Shown here in pieces: positions 16,749 to 24,265 of a stretch of 64,000 bases of DNA. How positions within the stretch are numbered: the first letter of the stretch is position 1; each line of letters starts with the position of its first letter. The position numbers and the translations under genes were made by a program. The DNA is from DASRIA01 sp963816975 (lineage in GTDB: Bacteria; Actinomycetota; Thermoleophilia; Solirubrobacterales; JBBDJG01): NCBI GenBank assembly GCA_963816975.1, contig CAWFMD010000003.1, forward strand, positions 248,001 to 312,000. The letters are read 5' to 3'. Below the pieces are notes generated by a model that saw only the letters and a list, made by a program, of their open reading frames with translations, ran no database searches and was not told where the DNA came from.

Positions 16749-17770
16749 GCCGCCGCCACCGGGATGCGGAGGGAGACTTCAACACCTGCGCCCGGCTCCG
16801 ACCGCAGATCCAAGGTGGCGCCCACCAGCATCGCGCGTTCGCGCATTCCCCTGATGCCGGTCCCGCCGCGGGGCGCGCCGTTGAGGCCGGCCCCGTCGTC
16901 GCGAACGAGCAGATCGACACATCCCTCGCGAGATTTCAGCGAGATGTGGGCATGCGTGGCCTGCGCGTGCTTCACCACGTTCGTGAGACTCTCTTGCGCA
17001 ACCCGGTACACGACCAGTTCCTCCTCCGGAGTCAGCGGGGGCAGCGCCTCATCGACCTCGATCCCGACCTGGGTGCCGGTGCGCTCCTCGAAGCGGGTCG
17101 CGAGGGTGGCCAGCGCGCTCGGCAGCCCGAGGTCGTCAAGCGCCTCCGGGCGCAGCTCGCGCACGATGCGGTGCAACGACTCGACGCTCGCGCGGGCGGT
17201 CTCGGTCGACTCCGCGAGCCGCTCCCGCATCTCGGGGGCGCCATGGCGGGAGGCGCTGCCCAGTTGGAGCATCAGGGCGGTCAGCGTCTGCCCGATCTCG
17301 TCGTGCAACTCGCGCGCGACTCGGCGCCGCTCGTCCTCCTGCGCCGCGAGCATCCGACGACCGTAGTCCAGACGCTCGGACTCGATGCGATCCAGCATGC
17401 GGTTGAACGCGCTGGTCAGCTCCACGACCTCCGTACCCCCTCCGTAGGCGGGGATGCGCCTGCCGGGCGCCAGCGGGTCGATGTTGTACATCAGGCCCGT
17501 AACGCGGTGCAGCGGGCGCCACGCACGACGCATCAACAGGAGGTTGACCACCAGCAGCAGGGCCAACCCGCCCAGGATCACCAGCAACTTGTCGAGCGAG
17601 CTGGGAAACGGCAGGCTTGCAGGCGACAGTGACAGCGTCGCCGTCGCGGCCACGAGCACGATCGCGTTCGGCAAGAACAGCCGCCACAAGAGTGAGTACC
17701 TGGCATGCGGCCTGGCCTGACCCGCCGATGCCGTGCTCACCGAACCGTGCTCTGCGTTCAATCTGCTCAC
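16745..17770 (-). CDS. Sensor histidine kinase (HisKA_3, NarX/DesK-like)
   Basis: The 341-residue membrane kinase has two hydrophobic segments (LFLPNAIVLVAATATLSL and KLLVILGGLALLLVVNLLL) separated by only about 20 residues, so almost no external sensor. A HAMP-like linker follows, then the H-box RRVARELHDEIGQTLTALML with phosphoacceptor His, and an ATPase domain with VAQESLTNVVKHAQAT and VRDDGAGL. The small periplasmic part suggests it senses membrane or wall state. Coupled to the response regulator that follows. Confidence 0.94.
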   Translation of the reverse strand: MSRLNAEHGSVSTASAGQARPHARYSLLWRLFLPNAIVLVAATATLSLSPASLPFPSSLDKLLVILGGLALLLVVNLLLMRRAWRPLHRVTGLMYNIDPLAPGRRIPAYGGGTEVVELTSAFNRMLDRIESERLDYGRRMLAAQEDERRRVARELHDEIGQTLTALMLQLGSASRHGAPEMRERLAESTETARASVESLHRIVRELRPEALDDLGLPSALATLATRFEERTGTQVGIEVDEALPPLTPEEELVVYRVAQESLTNVVKHAQATHAHISLKSREGCVDLLVRDDGAGLNGAPRGGTGIRGMRERAMLVGATLDLRSEPGAGVEVSLRIPVAAA

Positions 17771-17837
17771 GAGGATACGCGAGCGCCTGTGTCATGTCCG
17801 ACTGACGTTAGATCGCCAGACGCCGCACCGGCGCGGC

Positions 17838-18413
17838 TCAGCTCCGGCCGTCCTCTCCGGGCGGCGCGAGCCGCCCGATCATCACTCGCACCCGGGCCGT
17901 CACCTGCTCCCGGGACATCCTCAACGTGGCCGCGACATCCGGCACCGGAGTTCCGTCGACCAGCATCCCGAGGATCGGTAGATCGTCGGGGCTGAGGCGG
18001 GCGGCGGCTGCGTGTACGAGCTCCGGCGCCAGGTGCGGGAACACTCGCCTGCCGCGGGCGACCATCCGGATCGCATCCATGAGCGCATCGGGCGGAGCGC
18101 TCTTGCTCAGGACCCCGGAAGCGCCTGCGACCATCGCGGGCACGGCCAGGTCCTGCGCCGGGTAGGCCGAGTACATCAGCACACCGGGCGTATCGTCGAG
18201 CGCGCGCAGGCGGTGACACAGCGCCAAACCGTCGTCGCGCTGCAGTCGGTAGTCGATCAGGGCCACGTCCGGCTTCAGGGCGGCGACGCGATCGAGCGCC
18301 TGATCGGCATCCGAGACGGCCCCCGCGGGGTGGTAGCCCGGCTCGACGCGGAGGATCGACCAGATCCCCGCACGCAAAGCAGGATGGTCGTCGACGACCA
18401 GCACGCGGATCAC
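17838..18413 (-). CDS. Orphan response regulator with divergent LuxR-like output domain
   Basis: From GTG 18413 (preceded by GGGGAAG) the 191-residue protein has a good receiver domain: VIRVLVVDDHPALRAGI, Asp in DVALIDYRLQRDDG, YSAYP and GVLSKSAPPDAL. The C-terminal helices (LSPDDLPILGMLVDGTPVPDVAATLRMSREQVTARVRVMI) align with LuxR but lack the usual T.RE.EVL start. The long ATG-initiated frame from 18593 has a low-complexity extension and is rejected. No kinase is adjacent in an operon; the NarX-like kinase 70 bases downstream on the same strand may serve it. Confidence 0.88.
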   Translation of the reverse strand: MIRVLVVDDHPALRAGIWSILRVEPGYHPAGAVSDADQALDRVAALKPDVALIDYRLQRDDGLALCHRLRALDDTPGVLMYSAYPAQDLAVPAMVAGASGVLSKSAPPDALMDAIRMVARGRRVFPHLAPELVHAAAARLSPDDLPILGMLVDGTPVPDVAATLRMSREQVTARVRVMIGRLAPPGEDGRS

Positions 18414-18670
18414 GCTCGCTTCCCCGTGACTGCGATGGATTCCATGATCGTCAAGTCTCGCCTCCCTGGTGCGTGACGGGGATGGGGGCCGGCACCCATT
18501 CAGTCTCGTGACAGACGCGGGATCCTTGGATCGGTCGAGCGCGAAACCGGGCCACGCGCACGGCGGCTGAGGAGGCAGAGAGGGCGTCGGCACGCCGCGA
18601 GCCCGCGTCCGGGCGGCGCTCGGGGCGTGCCGGCGGGGGTACTGCGTGCCTCAGCGAGAGCTGTGGCTGG

Positions 18671-19870
18671 TCACGTTCCGGCCTGAGTGTGCGCGAGGTC
18701 GACCTCCACGGGAACCGCGTCGGCGGGCAGCGGCTGGGCGGGCTGCACGGGCTCCGCAGCGCGGGACAGATAATGCGAGAGGTACTGCCCGGCGACCTTC
18801 GTCTCGGGCCACCACAACATCCGGGTGCTCACGTCGGAGCGGTCACCGTGCCCGCCCGCGATCTGCGACCGCATGAACCGCGCTCCGTCACCGGTCAGCA
18901 GGAGCCCGCGCAGGACCGGGCGAAACGGCTCCGCTGCGACCGGGGCGCCCGCCCGCTGGGCGATCGCGCGGGCCGCTGCATCCGCCTGTTGGGCCGCGAT
19001 CCCGCCCTGCTTGACCGGGAACGCGGTCACGTCCCCGGCGGCGAAGACGTCCTCGCAGCCGCGAACCTGTCCATGTTCGTCCGTTGGCAGGAAGCCGTCC
19101 GCATCATGGGGCAGGCCCGCCGGCGAGCGCCCGTGCAAGCGGGGCATCGCGACCACGCGATCGGCCTCCACCGCGCCGCCGGGCGCGACGGACAGCGACC
19201 CGTTCGCGAAAGCCATCGGGGTGGTCGAAGTGCGCAGGTCGATGCGCCGCTCGCGCAGCAGGGAGCGAACCGCGTCGCTCGCCTGTCGGCCGAATATTCC
19301 CAGCGGAGCCTCCTCCGTGGTGACCAGCGTGAAACCGGTCTGCGCGTCGTGCGCGTCCGCGTGCATCGCAGTCATCAGCGCCAGCTCGTAAAGGGGCAGG
19401 GGCCAGGCGTTCCCCGTGGGCACCGCGAAGACGACCTTGCCGGCGCGGCCCGAGTCGATGTCGCCGAGCAGATCCTCGAAGGCGGGGCGATCCACGGAGC
19501 CGCGGAACGTGAGCGTGCCCGGCACGGCCTCACGAGGCTCTGCGCCGGTGGTCACCAGCAGCGAGTCGTAGGGGATCTCGCTGTCGGACCGCGTGCGCAG
19601 CACGCGGTCCGTCGGATCCACGCCGGCCGCCGCATCGACGTCGAGCTCCGCCTCGTGATCGCGCGCGATCTCCGCCAGGTCGAAGCGCGGCGCCTCGCCG
19701 AGGCCGAACGGCTCCACCACCGACAGCGGCGGATACGCAAGCTCGCGCTGGGGCGTCACCAGCCGCAGCGCCACGCGCTCGCCGGCCAGCCTCCGCAGGC
19801 CGATCATCGCCTCGAGCGCGGCAATCCCGCCGCCGGCGATCACCACTCGATGCGTGCCATGCGAGGTCAT
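18671..19870 (-). CDS. FAD-dependent pyridine-nucleotide-disulfide-type oxidoreductase (SQR-like fold)
   Basis: The 399-residue flavoprotein begins with a dinucleotide-binding loop (HRVVIAGGGIAALEAMIGLRRL). It has the central YDSLLVTTGAEPREAVPG segment and the second FAD motif CEDVFAAGDVTAFPVKQGGIAAQQADAAA. The overall layout is that of sulfide:quinone oxidoreductase/NDH-2 relatives, but the catalytic cysteine pair of SQR is absent (one cysteine only), so sulfide oxidation is unlikely. It follows a CBS gene by two bases on the same strand. A close paralogue lies at 31,562, on the other side of the hydrogenase cluster. Confidence 0.85.
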   Translation of the reverse strand: MTSHGTHRVVIAGGGIAALEAMIGLRRLAGERVALRLVTPQRELAYPPLSVVEPFGLGEAPRFDLAEIARDHEAELDVDAAAGVDPTDRVLRTRSDSEIPYDSLLVTTGAEPREAVPGTLTFRGSVDRPAFEDLLGDIDSGRAGKVVFAVPTGNAWPLPLYELALMTAMHADAHDAQTGFTLVTTEEAPLGIFGRQASDAVRSLLRERRIDLRTSTTPMAFANGSLSVAPGGAVEADRVVAMPRLHGRSPAGLPHDADGFLPTDEHGQVRGCEDVFAAGDVTAFPVKQGGIAAQQADAAARAIAQRAGAPVAAEPFRPVLRGLLLTGDGARFMRSQIAGGHGDRSDVSTRMLWWPETKVAGQYLSHYLSRAAEPVQPAQPLPADAVPVEVDLAHTQAGT

Positions 19871-19871
19871 G

Positions 19872-20318
19872 TCAGTGTCCCTCGAAGGCGATCAGATCGA
19901 GGTCCGAGAGGACCCCCTCGGGCATCGCGTCCTCCGCGCGCCGCACGAGCACGTGGGACACGCCCGCCTGCAGGAGCGCGACGACCGCCTCGCGCGCGGT
20001 CGCGCCGGGTTCGATGAAGGTCGCGCGCTCGGTGATCGCATCGCGCGCACAGGCCAGCGATTCGTCCTTCCCGATCCATGCCAGTAGCCCGCGGGCGGTC
20101 ACCCACCCCAGTGGCTTTCCCTCGGTGTGTCCGACTACCAGCACGGCCCGCACCGAGTGGGCGATCATCGCCCGGTAGACGTGCCACAGGCTCGCGTCCT
20201 CAGGTATCGACACGACCCCCGGCGTCATGATCTCCCGCGCCGGCGCATCCATATGATCGCCGGCCGCGAGCGGCGTGACGCTGCTGCGCGAGTGCGTGCT
20301 GATCGTTTTTGATGGCAT
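19872..20318 (-). CDS. Tandem CBS-domain protein
   Basis: The 148-residue protein consists of two CBS motifs: AREIMTPGVVSIPEDASLWHVYRAMIAHSVRAVLVV...GWVTARGLL and ATFIEPGATAREAVVALLQAGVSHVLVRR...GVLSDLDLIAF. CBS pairs bind adenine nucleotides and act as energy sensors. An AGGAGG lies 8 bases before the ATG. The promoter has a 20-bp palindrome placed like an activator site. It is followed by the SQR-like flavoprotein, and mirrors the CBS gene at 30,005 on the far side of the hydrogenase/oxidoreductase block. Mycobacterial Hrp1 is a hypoxia-induced protein of this build. Confidence 0.9.
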   Translation of the reverse strand: MPSKTISTHSRSSVTPLAAGDHMDAPAREIMTPGVVSIPEDASLWHVYRAMIAHSVRAVLVVGHTEGKPLGWVTARGLLAWIGKDESLACARDAITERATFIEPGATAREAVVALLQAGVSHVLVRRAEDAMPEGVLSDLDLIAFEGH

Positions 20319-20345
20319 ATCCGCGTCCTCCTTTTGGACCGTTCC

Positions 20346-20400
20346 AGCATAAGCCGCCGCGAGTCACGATCGCATCCGCTGGGCGCCCCACTTGGCGCCC
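20346..20400 (-). promoter_or_regulatory. Promoter of the CBS gene with 20-bp palindrome
   Basis: On the minus strand a TATGCT -10 (20351-20346) is preceded by a perfect inverted repeat GGGCGCC-N6-GGCGCCC (20381-20400) centred about 50 bases upstream of the expected start site, the position of an activator site. The half GGCGCCCAGCGG recurs, with one change, ahead of the other CBS gene (30,496-30,511). Confidence 0.5.
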
Positions 20401-20423
20401 GTAGTATCTACCCACGCGTCAGA

Positions 20424-20897
20424 TCACCGCGCAGCCTCCCCAGCCAACTCCAGCACCTGTTCCGCCGCCGGCTGCAGGGCGCCGCTGACCGCGGCGCTCG
20501 GCGCCGCGCCCGCCGCGAAGTCGGCCCCCTCGATGCCCACGACGAGCAGCCGCGCGGGGAGCCGGCCGAGCGCGCGCCCCAGCTCGATCGCCTCGGCCAG
20601 GCCGAACGCGTGGGTCGAGGTGCCGGTGAGGCGGGCGGGCAGTGGCTCGTCGGTGGCCACGAACACGTTGACCGCGCCGGGCGTGCCGCCCGAGGAGGTC
20701 GCGTCGACGACGATTGCAAGGCCGGCGTCCGCCCACGCCTCCAGCAGCGCGGTCGGCTCGCCTTCGTGCTCGACCACCACGAGGTCCCCGGGCGCGCGGT
20801 CGCGCACGATGCGCGCCACGAGCACGCCCGCCGCGTCGTCGCCTGCCCAGGCGTTGCCCACACCGATCACCACGACGCTGCTACTCGCGCTCGACAT
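20424..20897 (-). CDS. [NiFe]-hydrogenase maturation protease (HycI/HyaD family)
   Basis: From ATG 20897 the protein is 157 residues, usual for the family, with the diagnostic start VVVIGVGNAWAGDDAAGVLVA (GxGN...DD.G), the IVVDATSSGG segment carrying a metal-binding Asp, and THAFGLAEAIELGRAL where the third ligand His lies. These proteases clip the C-terminal peptide of the hydrogenase large subunit after nickel insertion. The start overlaps the end of the large-subunit gene by 17 bases, so the pair is coupled. It is the last gene of the hydrogenase operon. Confidence 0.9.
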   Translation of the reverse strand: MSSASSSVVVIGVGNAWAGDDAAGVLVARIVRDRAPGDLVVVEHEGEPTALLEAWADAGLAIVVDATSSGGTPGAVNVFVATDEPLPARLTGTSTHAFGLAEAIELGRALGRLPARLLVVGIEGADFAAGAAPSAAVSGALQPAAEQVLELAGEAAR

Positions 20898-22188
20898 CGA
20901 TGCGCAGGAAGTGCGTGGCGCAGGAGATGCAGGGGTCGTAATTGCGGATCGCCTGCTCGCAGCGCAGCTGCAGCTCCTGCTCGGGAGCATCGATCATCTC
21001 CGACACGAGCCCGAACAGGTCCTCCTCGATCGAGAGCTGGTTCTGCGACGTGGGCGGCACGATCCTGGCTTTCAGGATCTTGCCTTCCTCGTCCAGGTCG
21101 TAGCGGTGGTAGAGCATGCCGCGCGGCGCCTCCGTCCACCCGTGGCCGGTTCCCGCCCGGGCTTCGATCGGGACGAACGGCCGGTCGGGCTGCTCGTAGG
21201 CGTCGATCAGACGCACCGCCTCGTCGAACGCGTAGAGCACCTCGACCGCGCGTACGACGATGCTCTTGAACGGGTTGCGGCACACCGGCCCCAGCCCGGC
21301 CTCGCGGGCAGCTTCCTGCGCGAGGGGCGAGAGCCGGTCGAAGTTGAGGTTGTATCGCGCGAGCGGGCCGGCCAGGTAAGCCCCACGCTCCCGGAGGCGC
21401 GCGTACAGCGCGTTCGAGTGCTCGACGTGCTCCTCGATCACGTGGTCGTCGAACTCGTGCGCCGCGATGTCGAGCCCGCGGTTCGAGACCAGCCGGCCGC
21501 GATCGATCGGGTACTCCCGGGGCTCGCTCAGCGAGACCAGCTCGACGTCGCGTTCGAAGTCGGGGAAGGGCAGGCTCCCGGCCCACGCGACCGCCTCGCG
21601 CGCGGAGTCGCGCGCCCGCAGTAGCCGCTCCCGCAGCGGTGCCAGCTCCCGCCGCGTGGGCACCCGGTAGAAGCCGCCGACCCGGACGTTCACGGGATGC
21701 ACCTCCCGCCCGCCGACCAGCGCGATCAGCTCGTTGCCCGCCTTCTTGATGCCCAGCCCGAGCTCCACGATCGCGCGCTGATCGCGCGCCATCGCGATCG
21801 CGCTCTCGTAACCGAGGAAGTCGGGAGCGTGCAGCATGAAGACGTGGAGTGTGTGGCTCTCGACCCATTCACCGCAGTAGATCAGCCGCCGCAGGTCGCG
21901 CAGCGGCTCGTCCACAACGACCTCCAACGCATCCTCCATCGCCAGGCACGAGCTCATCTGGTAGGCGACCGGGCAGATGCCGCAGATGCGCGCGGTGATG
22001 TCCGGCACCTCGTCGAAGGAGCGGCCGCGCAGGAACGCCTCGAAGAACCGTGGCGGCTCGAAGATCTCGAGCCGCGCCTCCACGACCTTGCCCTCCTTGA
22101 CGCGCACGTGCAGGGAGCCCTCGCCCTCGACGCGCGCCAGGTAGTCCGTGCGCACAGTGCGCGTCTGACGCCCGTCAGCCGGGCTCAT
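20881..22188 (-). CDS. [NiFe] hydrogenase large (catalytic) subunit, group 3b-like
   Basis: The catalytic subunit has both nickel-binding motifs: L1 in DITARICGICPVAYQM (CxxC) and L2 in NYDPCISCATHFLRIDVERE, ending nine residues past the conserved His as expected for a protein processed by the adjacent protease. Other landmarks are VEGEGSLHVRVKEG near the start and EAPRGMLYHRYDLDEEGKI. I prefer ATG 22188 to the upstream GTG 22206; either overlaps the small-subunit end. Together with the FAD/NAD and 4Fe-4S subunits this makes a soluble NAD(P)-coupled bidirectional hydrogenase. No hyp maturation genes are in the window. Confidence 0.95.
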   Translation of the reverse strand: MSPADGRQTRTVRTDYLARVEGEGSLHVRVKEGKVVEARLEIFEPPRFFEAFLRGRSFDEVPDITARICGICPVAYQMSSCLAMEDALEVVVDEPLRDLRRLIYCGEWVESHTLHVFMLHAPDFLGYESAIAMARDQRAIVELGLGIKKAGNELIALVGGREVHPVNVRVGGFYRVPTRRELAPLRERLLRARDSAREAVAWAGSLPFPDFERDVELVSLSEPREYPIDRGRLVSNRGLDIAAHEFDDHVIEEHVEHSNALYARLRERGAYLAGPLARYNLNFDRLSPLAQEAAREAGLGPVCRNPFKSIVVRAVEVLYAFDEAVRLIDAYEQPDRPFVPIEARAGTGHGWTEAPRGMLYHRYDLDEEGKILKARIVPPTSQNQLSIEEDLFGLVSEMIDAPEQELQLRCEQAIRNYDPCISCATHFLRIDVERE

Positions 22189-22954
22189 GCGCCTCGCTCT
22201 CGACACGGAACGGCTCCGACCATGCGTTGAAACCGCGGAAGGCGCGCACGAGCTGCTCGTCGGACACGCCGAGGTGCTTCCACCACTCGCTCAACGAGTC
22301 CGTGTCGGGCGACTCCATCGGGCCGTAGCAGCCATAGCAGCCGCGGTCGTAGCTCGGGCAGATCGCGCCGCAGCCGGCGTGGGTGACAGGACCCATGCAG
22401 GGCGTGCCGTGGGCGACCATCACGCACACGGTCCCCCGCCGCTTGCACTCGATGCACACGCTGTGCCCGGGGATCTGCGGCTTGCGCTCATGCAGGAATG
22501 CGCCGATCACCTCCAGCAGCTGCGTCTTGTTGATCGGGCAGCCGTGCAGCTCGAAGTCGACCTGCACGTGCGCGCTGATCGGCGTCGACGTGTCGAGCGT
22601 GGAGATGTAGTCCGGCGTCGCATAGACCGCGGACACGAACTCACCGACGTCCGCGAAATTGCGCAGCGCCTGGATGCCGCCCGCCGTGGCGCAGGCCCCG
22701 ATCGTCACCAGCCGGCGTGACATCCGGCGCACCTCCCGGATCCGCTCGGCGTCGTCCGGCGTGGTGATCGAGCCTTCGACGAGCGAGAGGTCATAAGGGC
22801 CCTCGACGGTCGCGCGCCGCGCCTCCAGGAAGTAGGCCAGCTCGATCTCCCCCGCCAGCGGCAGCAGCTCGTCCTCGCAGTCGAGCAGGCTCAGCTGGCA
22901 CCCGTCGCAGGACGCGAACTTCCAGACGGCGAGGGTCGGCTTGCCGCCCTGCAT
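22175..22954 (-). CDS. [NiFe] hydrogenase small subunit
   Basis: From ATG 22954 the protein is 259 residues, with iron-sulfur cysteine motifs in ASCDGCQLSLLDCEDEL (proximal cluster), IGACATAGGIQ, ELHGCPINK, VCIECKRRGTVC and HAGCGAICPSYDRGCYGCYG. No twin-arginine signal is present, so the enzyme is cytoplasmic, as in group 3. The start overlaps the stop of the diaphorase-type subunit by one base (TGATG-like coupling) and the end overlaps the large subunit. Confidence 0.95.
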   Translation of the reverse strand: MQGGKPTLAVWKFASCDGCQLSLLDCEDELLPLAGEIELAYFLEARRATVEGPYDLSLVEGSITTPDDAERIREVRRMSRRLVTIGACATAGGIQALRNFADVGEFVSAVYATPDYISTLDTSTPISAHVQVDFELHGCPINKTQLLEVIGAFLHERKPQIPGHSVCIECKRRGTVCVMVAHGTPCMGPVTHAGCGAICPSYDRGCYGCYGPMESPDTDSLSEWWKHLGVSDEQLVRAFRGFNAWSEPFRVESEAHEPG

Positions 22955-23820
22955 CACAGCTCCCGCACGCGGAAGGCGGGGCGCATCCGCTCGAACGTGA
23001 ACACGGGGCCGTCGCGGCACACGAACTCGGGCCCCAGCTGGCAGTGCCCGCAGTGGCCGACGGCGCACTTCATGTTGCGCTCCATCGATATGTGCACGCG
23101 GCCGGGGCCGACGCCGCGGTCGATCAGTGCCTCGGCCGAGAAGCGGATCATCGCCTCCGGACCGCAGATGAACGCCGTGCACGCGACGGGATCGAAGGCA
23201 GCGCGCTCGATCAGCGCGGGGACGACCCCGACACGCCCATGCCATCCGGCCTGTGCGATGTCGACGGTGACGGCGACGTCGAGCCCGCGCTCGCGCCACC
23301 CGGCGAACTCGGCCTCGTACAGCAGCTGGCTCGGCTCCCGCCCGCCGTACAGCAGCAGCACCCGGCCAAAGCGCTCGCGCTCCGCGAGCGCCGCGTAGAC
23401 CAAGGGCCGCAGCGGCGCGAGGCCGATGCCCCCGGCCACGATCACCACGTCGCCTCCCGCTGCGCCCGCGATCGGCCACTGGCTGCCGAACGGTCCGCGG
23501 ACGCCGAGCATGCCCCCCGGCTCGGTGCGGCAGATCGCGCCGCTGACCGCCCCTACGTCACGGACTGTATGCACCAGGCGCCCGGCGCTGCCGGGGTCGC
23601 CGCTGATCGAGATCGGCACTTCGCCTGCGCCGAACGCATAGATCATGTTGAACTGTCCCGGCAGGTAGGCGAAGTCGGGCTCGCGGTCCGCCGGCTCCAG
23701 CTCGAGAGTCCATGTGTCGACTGTTTCCTGCCTGCGATCCACGACGCGGAACCGTTCCGGGACCATCGGCCCCGACGCGGACGCGACCGGCTTTCGGTCA
23801 GACCGGAGTGCCGACCCCAT
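22954..23820 (-). CDS. Hydrogenase FAD/NAD(P)-binding subunit (HydG, gamma)
   Basis: The 288-residue protein has a ferredoxin-reductase fold: FAYLPGQFNMIYAFGAGEVPISISG (FAD), VVIVAGGIGLAPLRPLVYAAL and RVLLLYGGREPSQLLYEAEF (nucleotide binding). It ends with a [2Fe-2S] site CAVGHCGHCQLGPEFVCRDG like that of dihydroorotate dehydrogenase electron-transfer subunits. It passes electrons between NAD(P)H and the clusters. The ATG at 23820 lies 22 bases inside the end of the cyclic-nucleotide-binding gene; M19 at 23766 is an alternative. Confidence 0.93.
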   Translation of the reverse strand: MGSALRSDRKPVASASGPMVPERFRVVDRRQETVDTWTLELEPADREPDFAYLPGQFNMIYAFGAGEVPISISGDPGSAGRLVHTVRDVGAVSGAICRTEPGGMLGVRGPFGSQWPIAGAAGGDVVIVAGGIGLAPLRPLVYAALAERERFGRVLLLYGGREPSQLLYEAEFAGWRERGLDVAVTVDIAQAGWHGRVGVVPALIERAAFDPVACTAFICGPEAMIRFSAEALIDRGVGPGRVHISMERNMKCAVGHCGHCQLGPEFVCRDGPVFTFERMRPAFRVREL

Positions 23821-24265
23821 AGACGTCCAGGAGTCGCAGGCGGGTCGCCTGCAGGCGAGCGATGATCACCTGCGCGAAGCGCTGCATCAGCTCGTATCCC
23901 AGCTCGTGGTCGGCGTCGCACTTGCCGCGCAGGCAGGCACCGTCGAAGGAGATCAACGCGGTGTCGGCCTGCACCCGCGCGTCGAACTCCCAACGGTAGG
24001 GCGGGAACAGCCACGACCACCCCAGCAGGTCGCCGTCGTGCAGCGTCTCGAGCGCGACCGCGTCGCGCGCCGGGACGTGCAGCTCGAGCGCGACCGCGCC
24101 GTGACGGATCGCGTAGAAGACATCGGCCGGCTCGCCCATCGTGAAGAGCCGATCCCCGGCGCGCGCTCGCATGGTCGTAGCGCACCCGGCGATCAACTCG
24201 AGCTGCGCCGGCGCGAGCCCGCGGAAGATGGGCATCTCAGCAATCAGGGCGTCCAGCTGCTTCAT
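23798..24265 (-). CDS. Cyclic-nucleotide-binding domain protein embedded in the hydrogenase operon
   Basis: The 155-residue protein is a stand-alone CNB domain: LIAEMPIFRGLAPAQLELIAG, RARAGDRLFTMGEPADVFYAIRHGAVALEL, then a phosphate-binding-cassette-like region LETLHDGDLLGWSWLFPPYRWEFDARVQADTALISF. It ends in a helix and has no DNA-binding domain, so it is not a Crp regulator. It overlaps hydB and hydG by a few bases each side, so it is made in step with the enzyme. Such a domain protein recurs in actinobacterial group 3b operons; allosteric control by cAMP or cGMP is plausible but unproven. Confidence 0.88.
   Translation of the reverse strand: MKQLDALIAEMPIFRGLAPAQLELIAGCATTMRARAGDRLFTMGEPADVFYAIRHGAVALELHVPARDAVALETLHDGDLLGWSWLFPPYRWEFDARVQADTALISFDGACLRGKCDADHELGYELMQRFAQVIIARLQATRLRLLDVYGVGTPV

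Noticed and set aside
14623..16920. A 765-codon minus-strand frame joining kinase, regulator and transglycosylase regions
   Set aside because: Only the part after about 16,092 is real; upstream it reads the kinase and regulator genes out of frame.
18671..19870. Annotation as sulfide:quinone oxidoreductase
   Set aside because: The active-site cysteine pair is absent, so only the fold can be claimed.
20381..20400. The 20-bp palindrome as a transcription terminator for the CBS gene's neighbour
   Set aside because: It lies between the protease end and the CBS start but upstream of the CBS promoter on the same strand, with no U-run and a -10 about 30 bases downstream; an activator site fits better.
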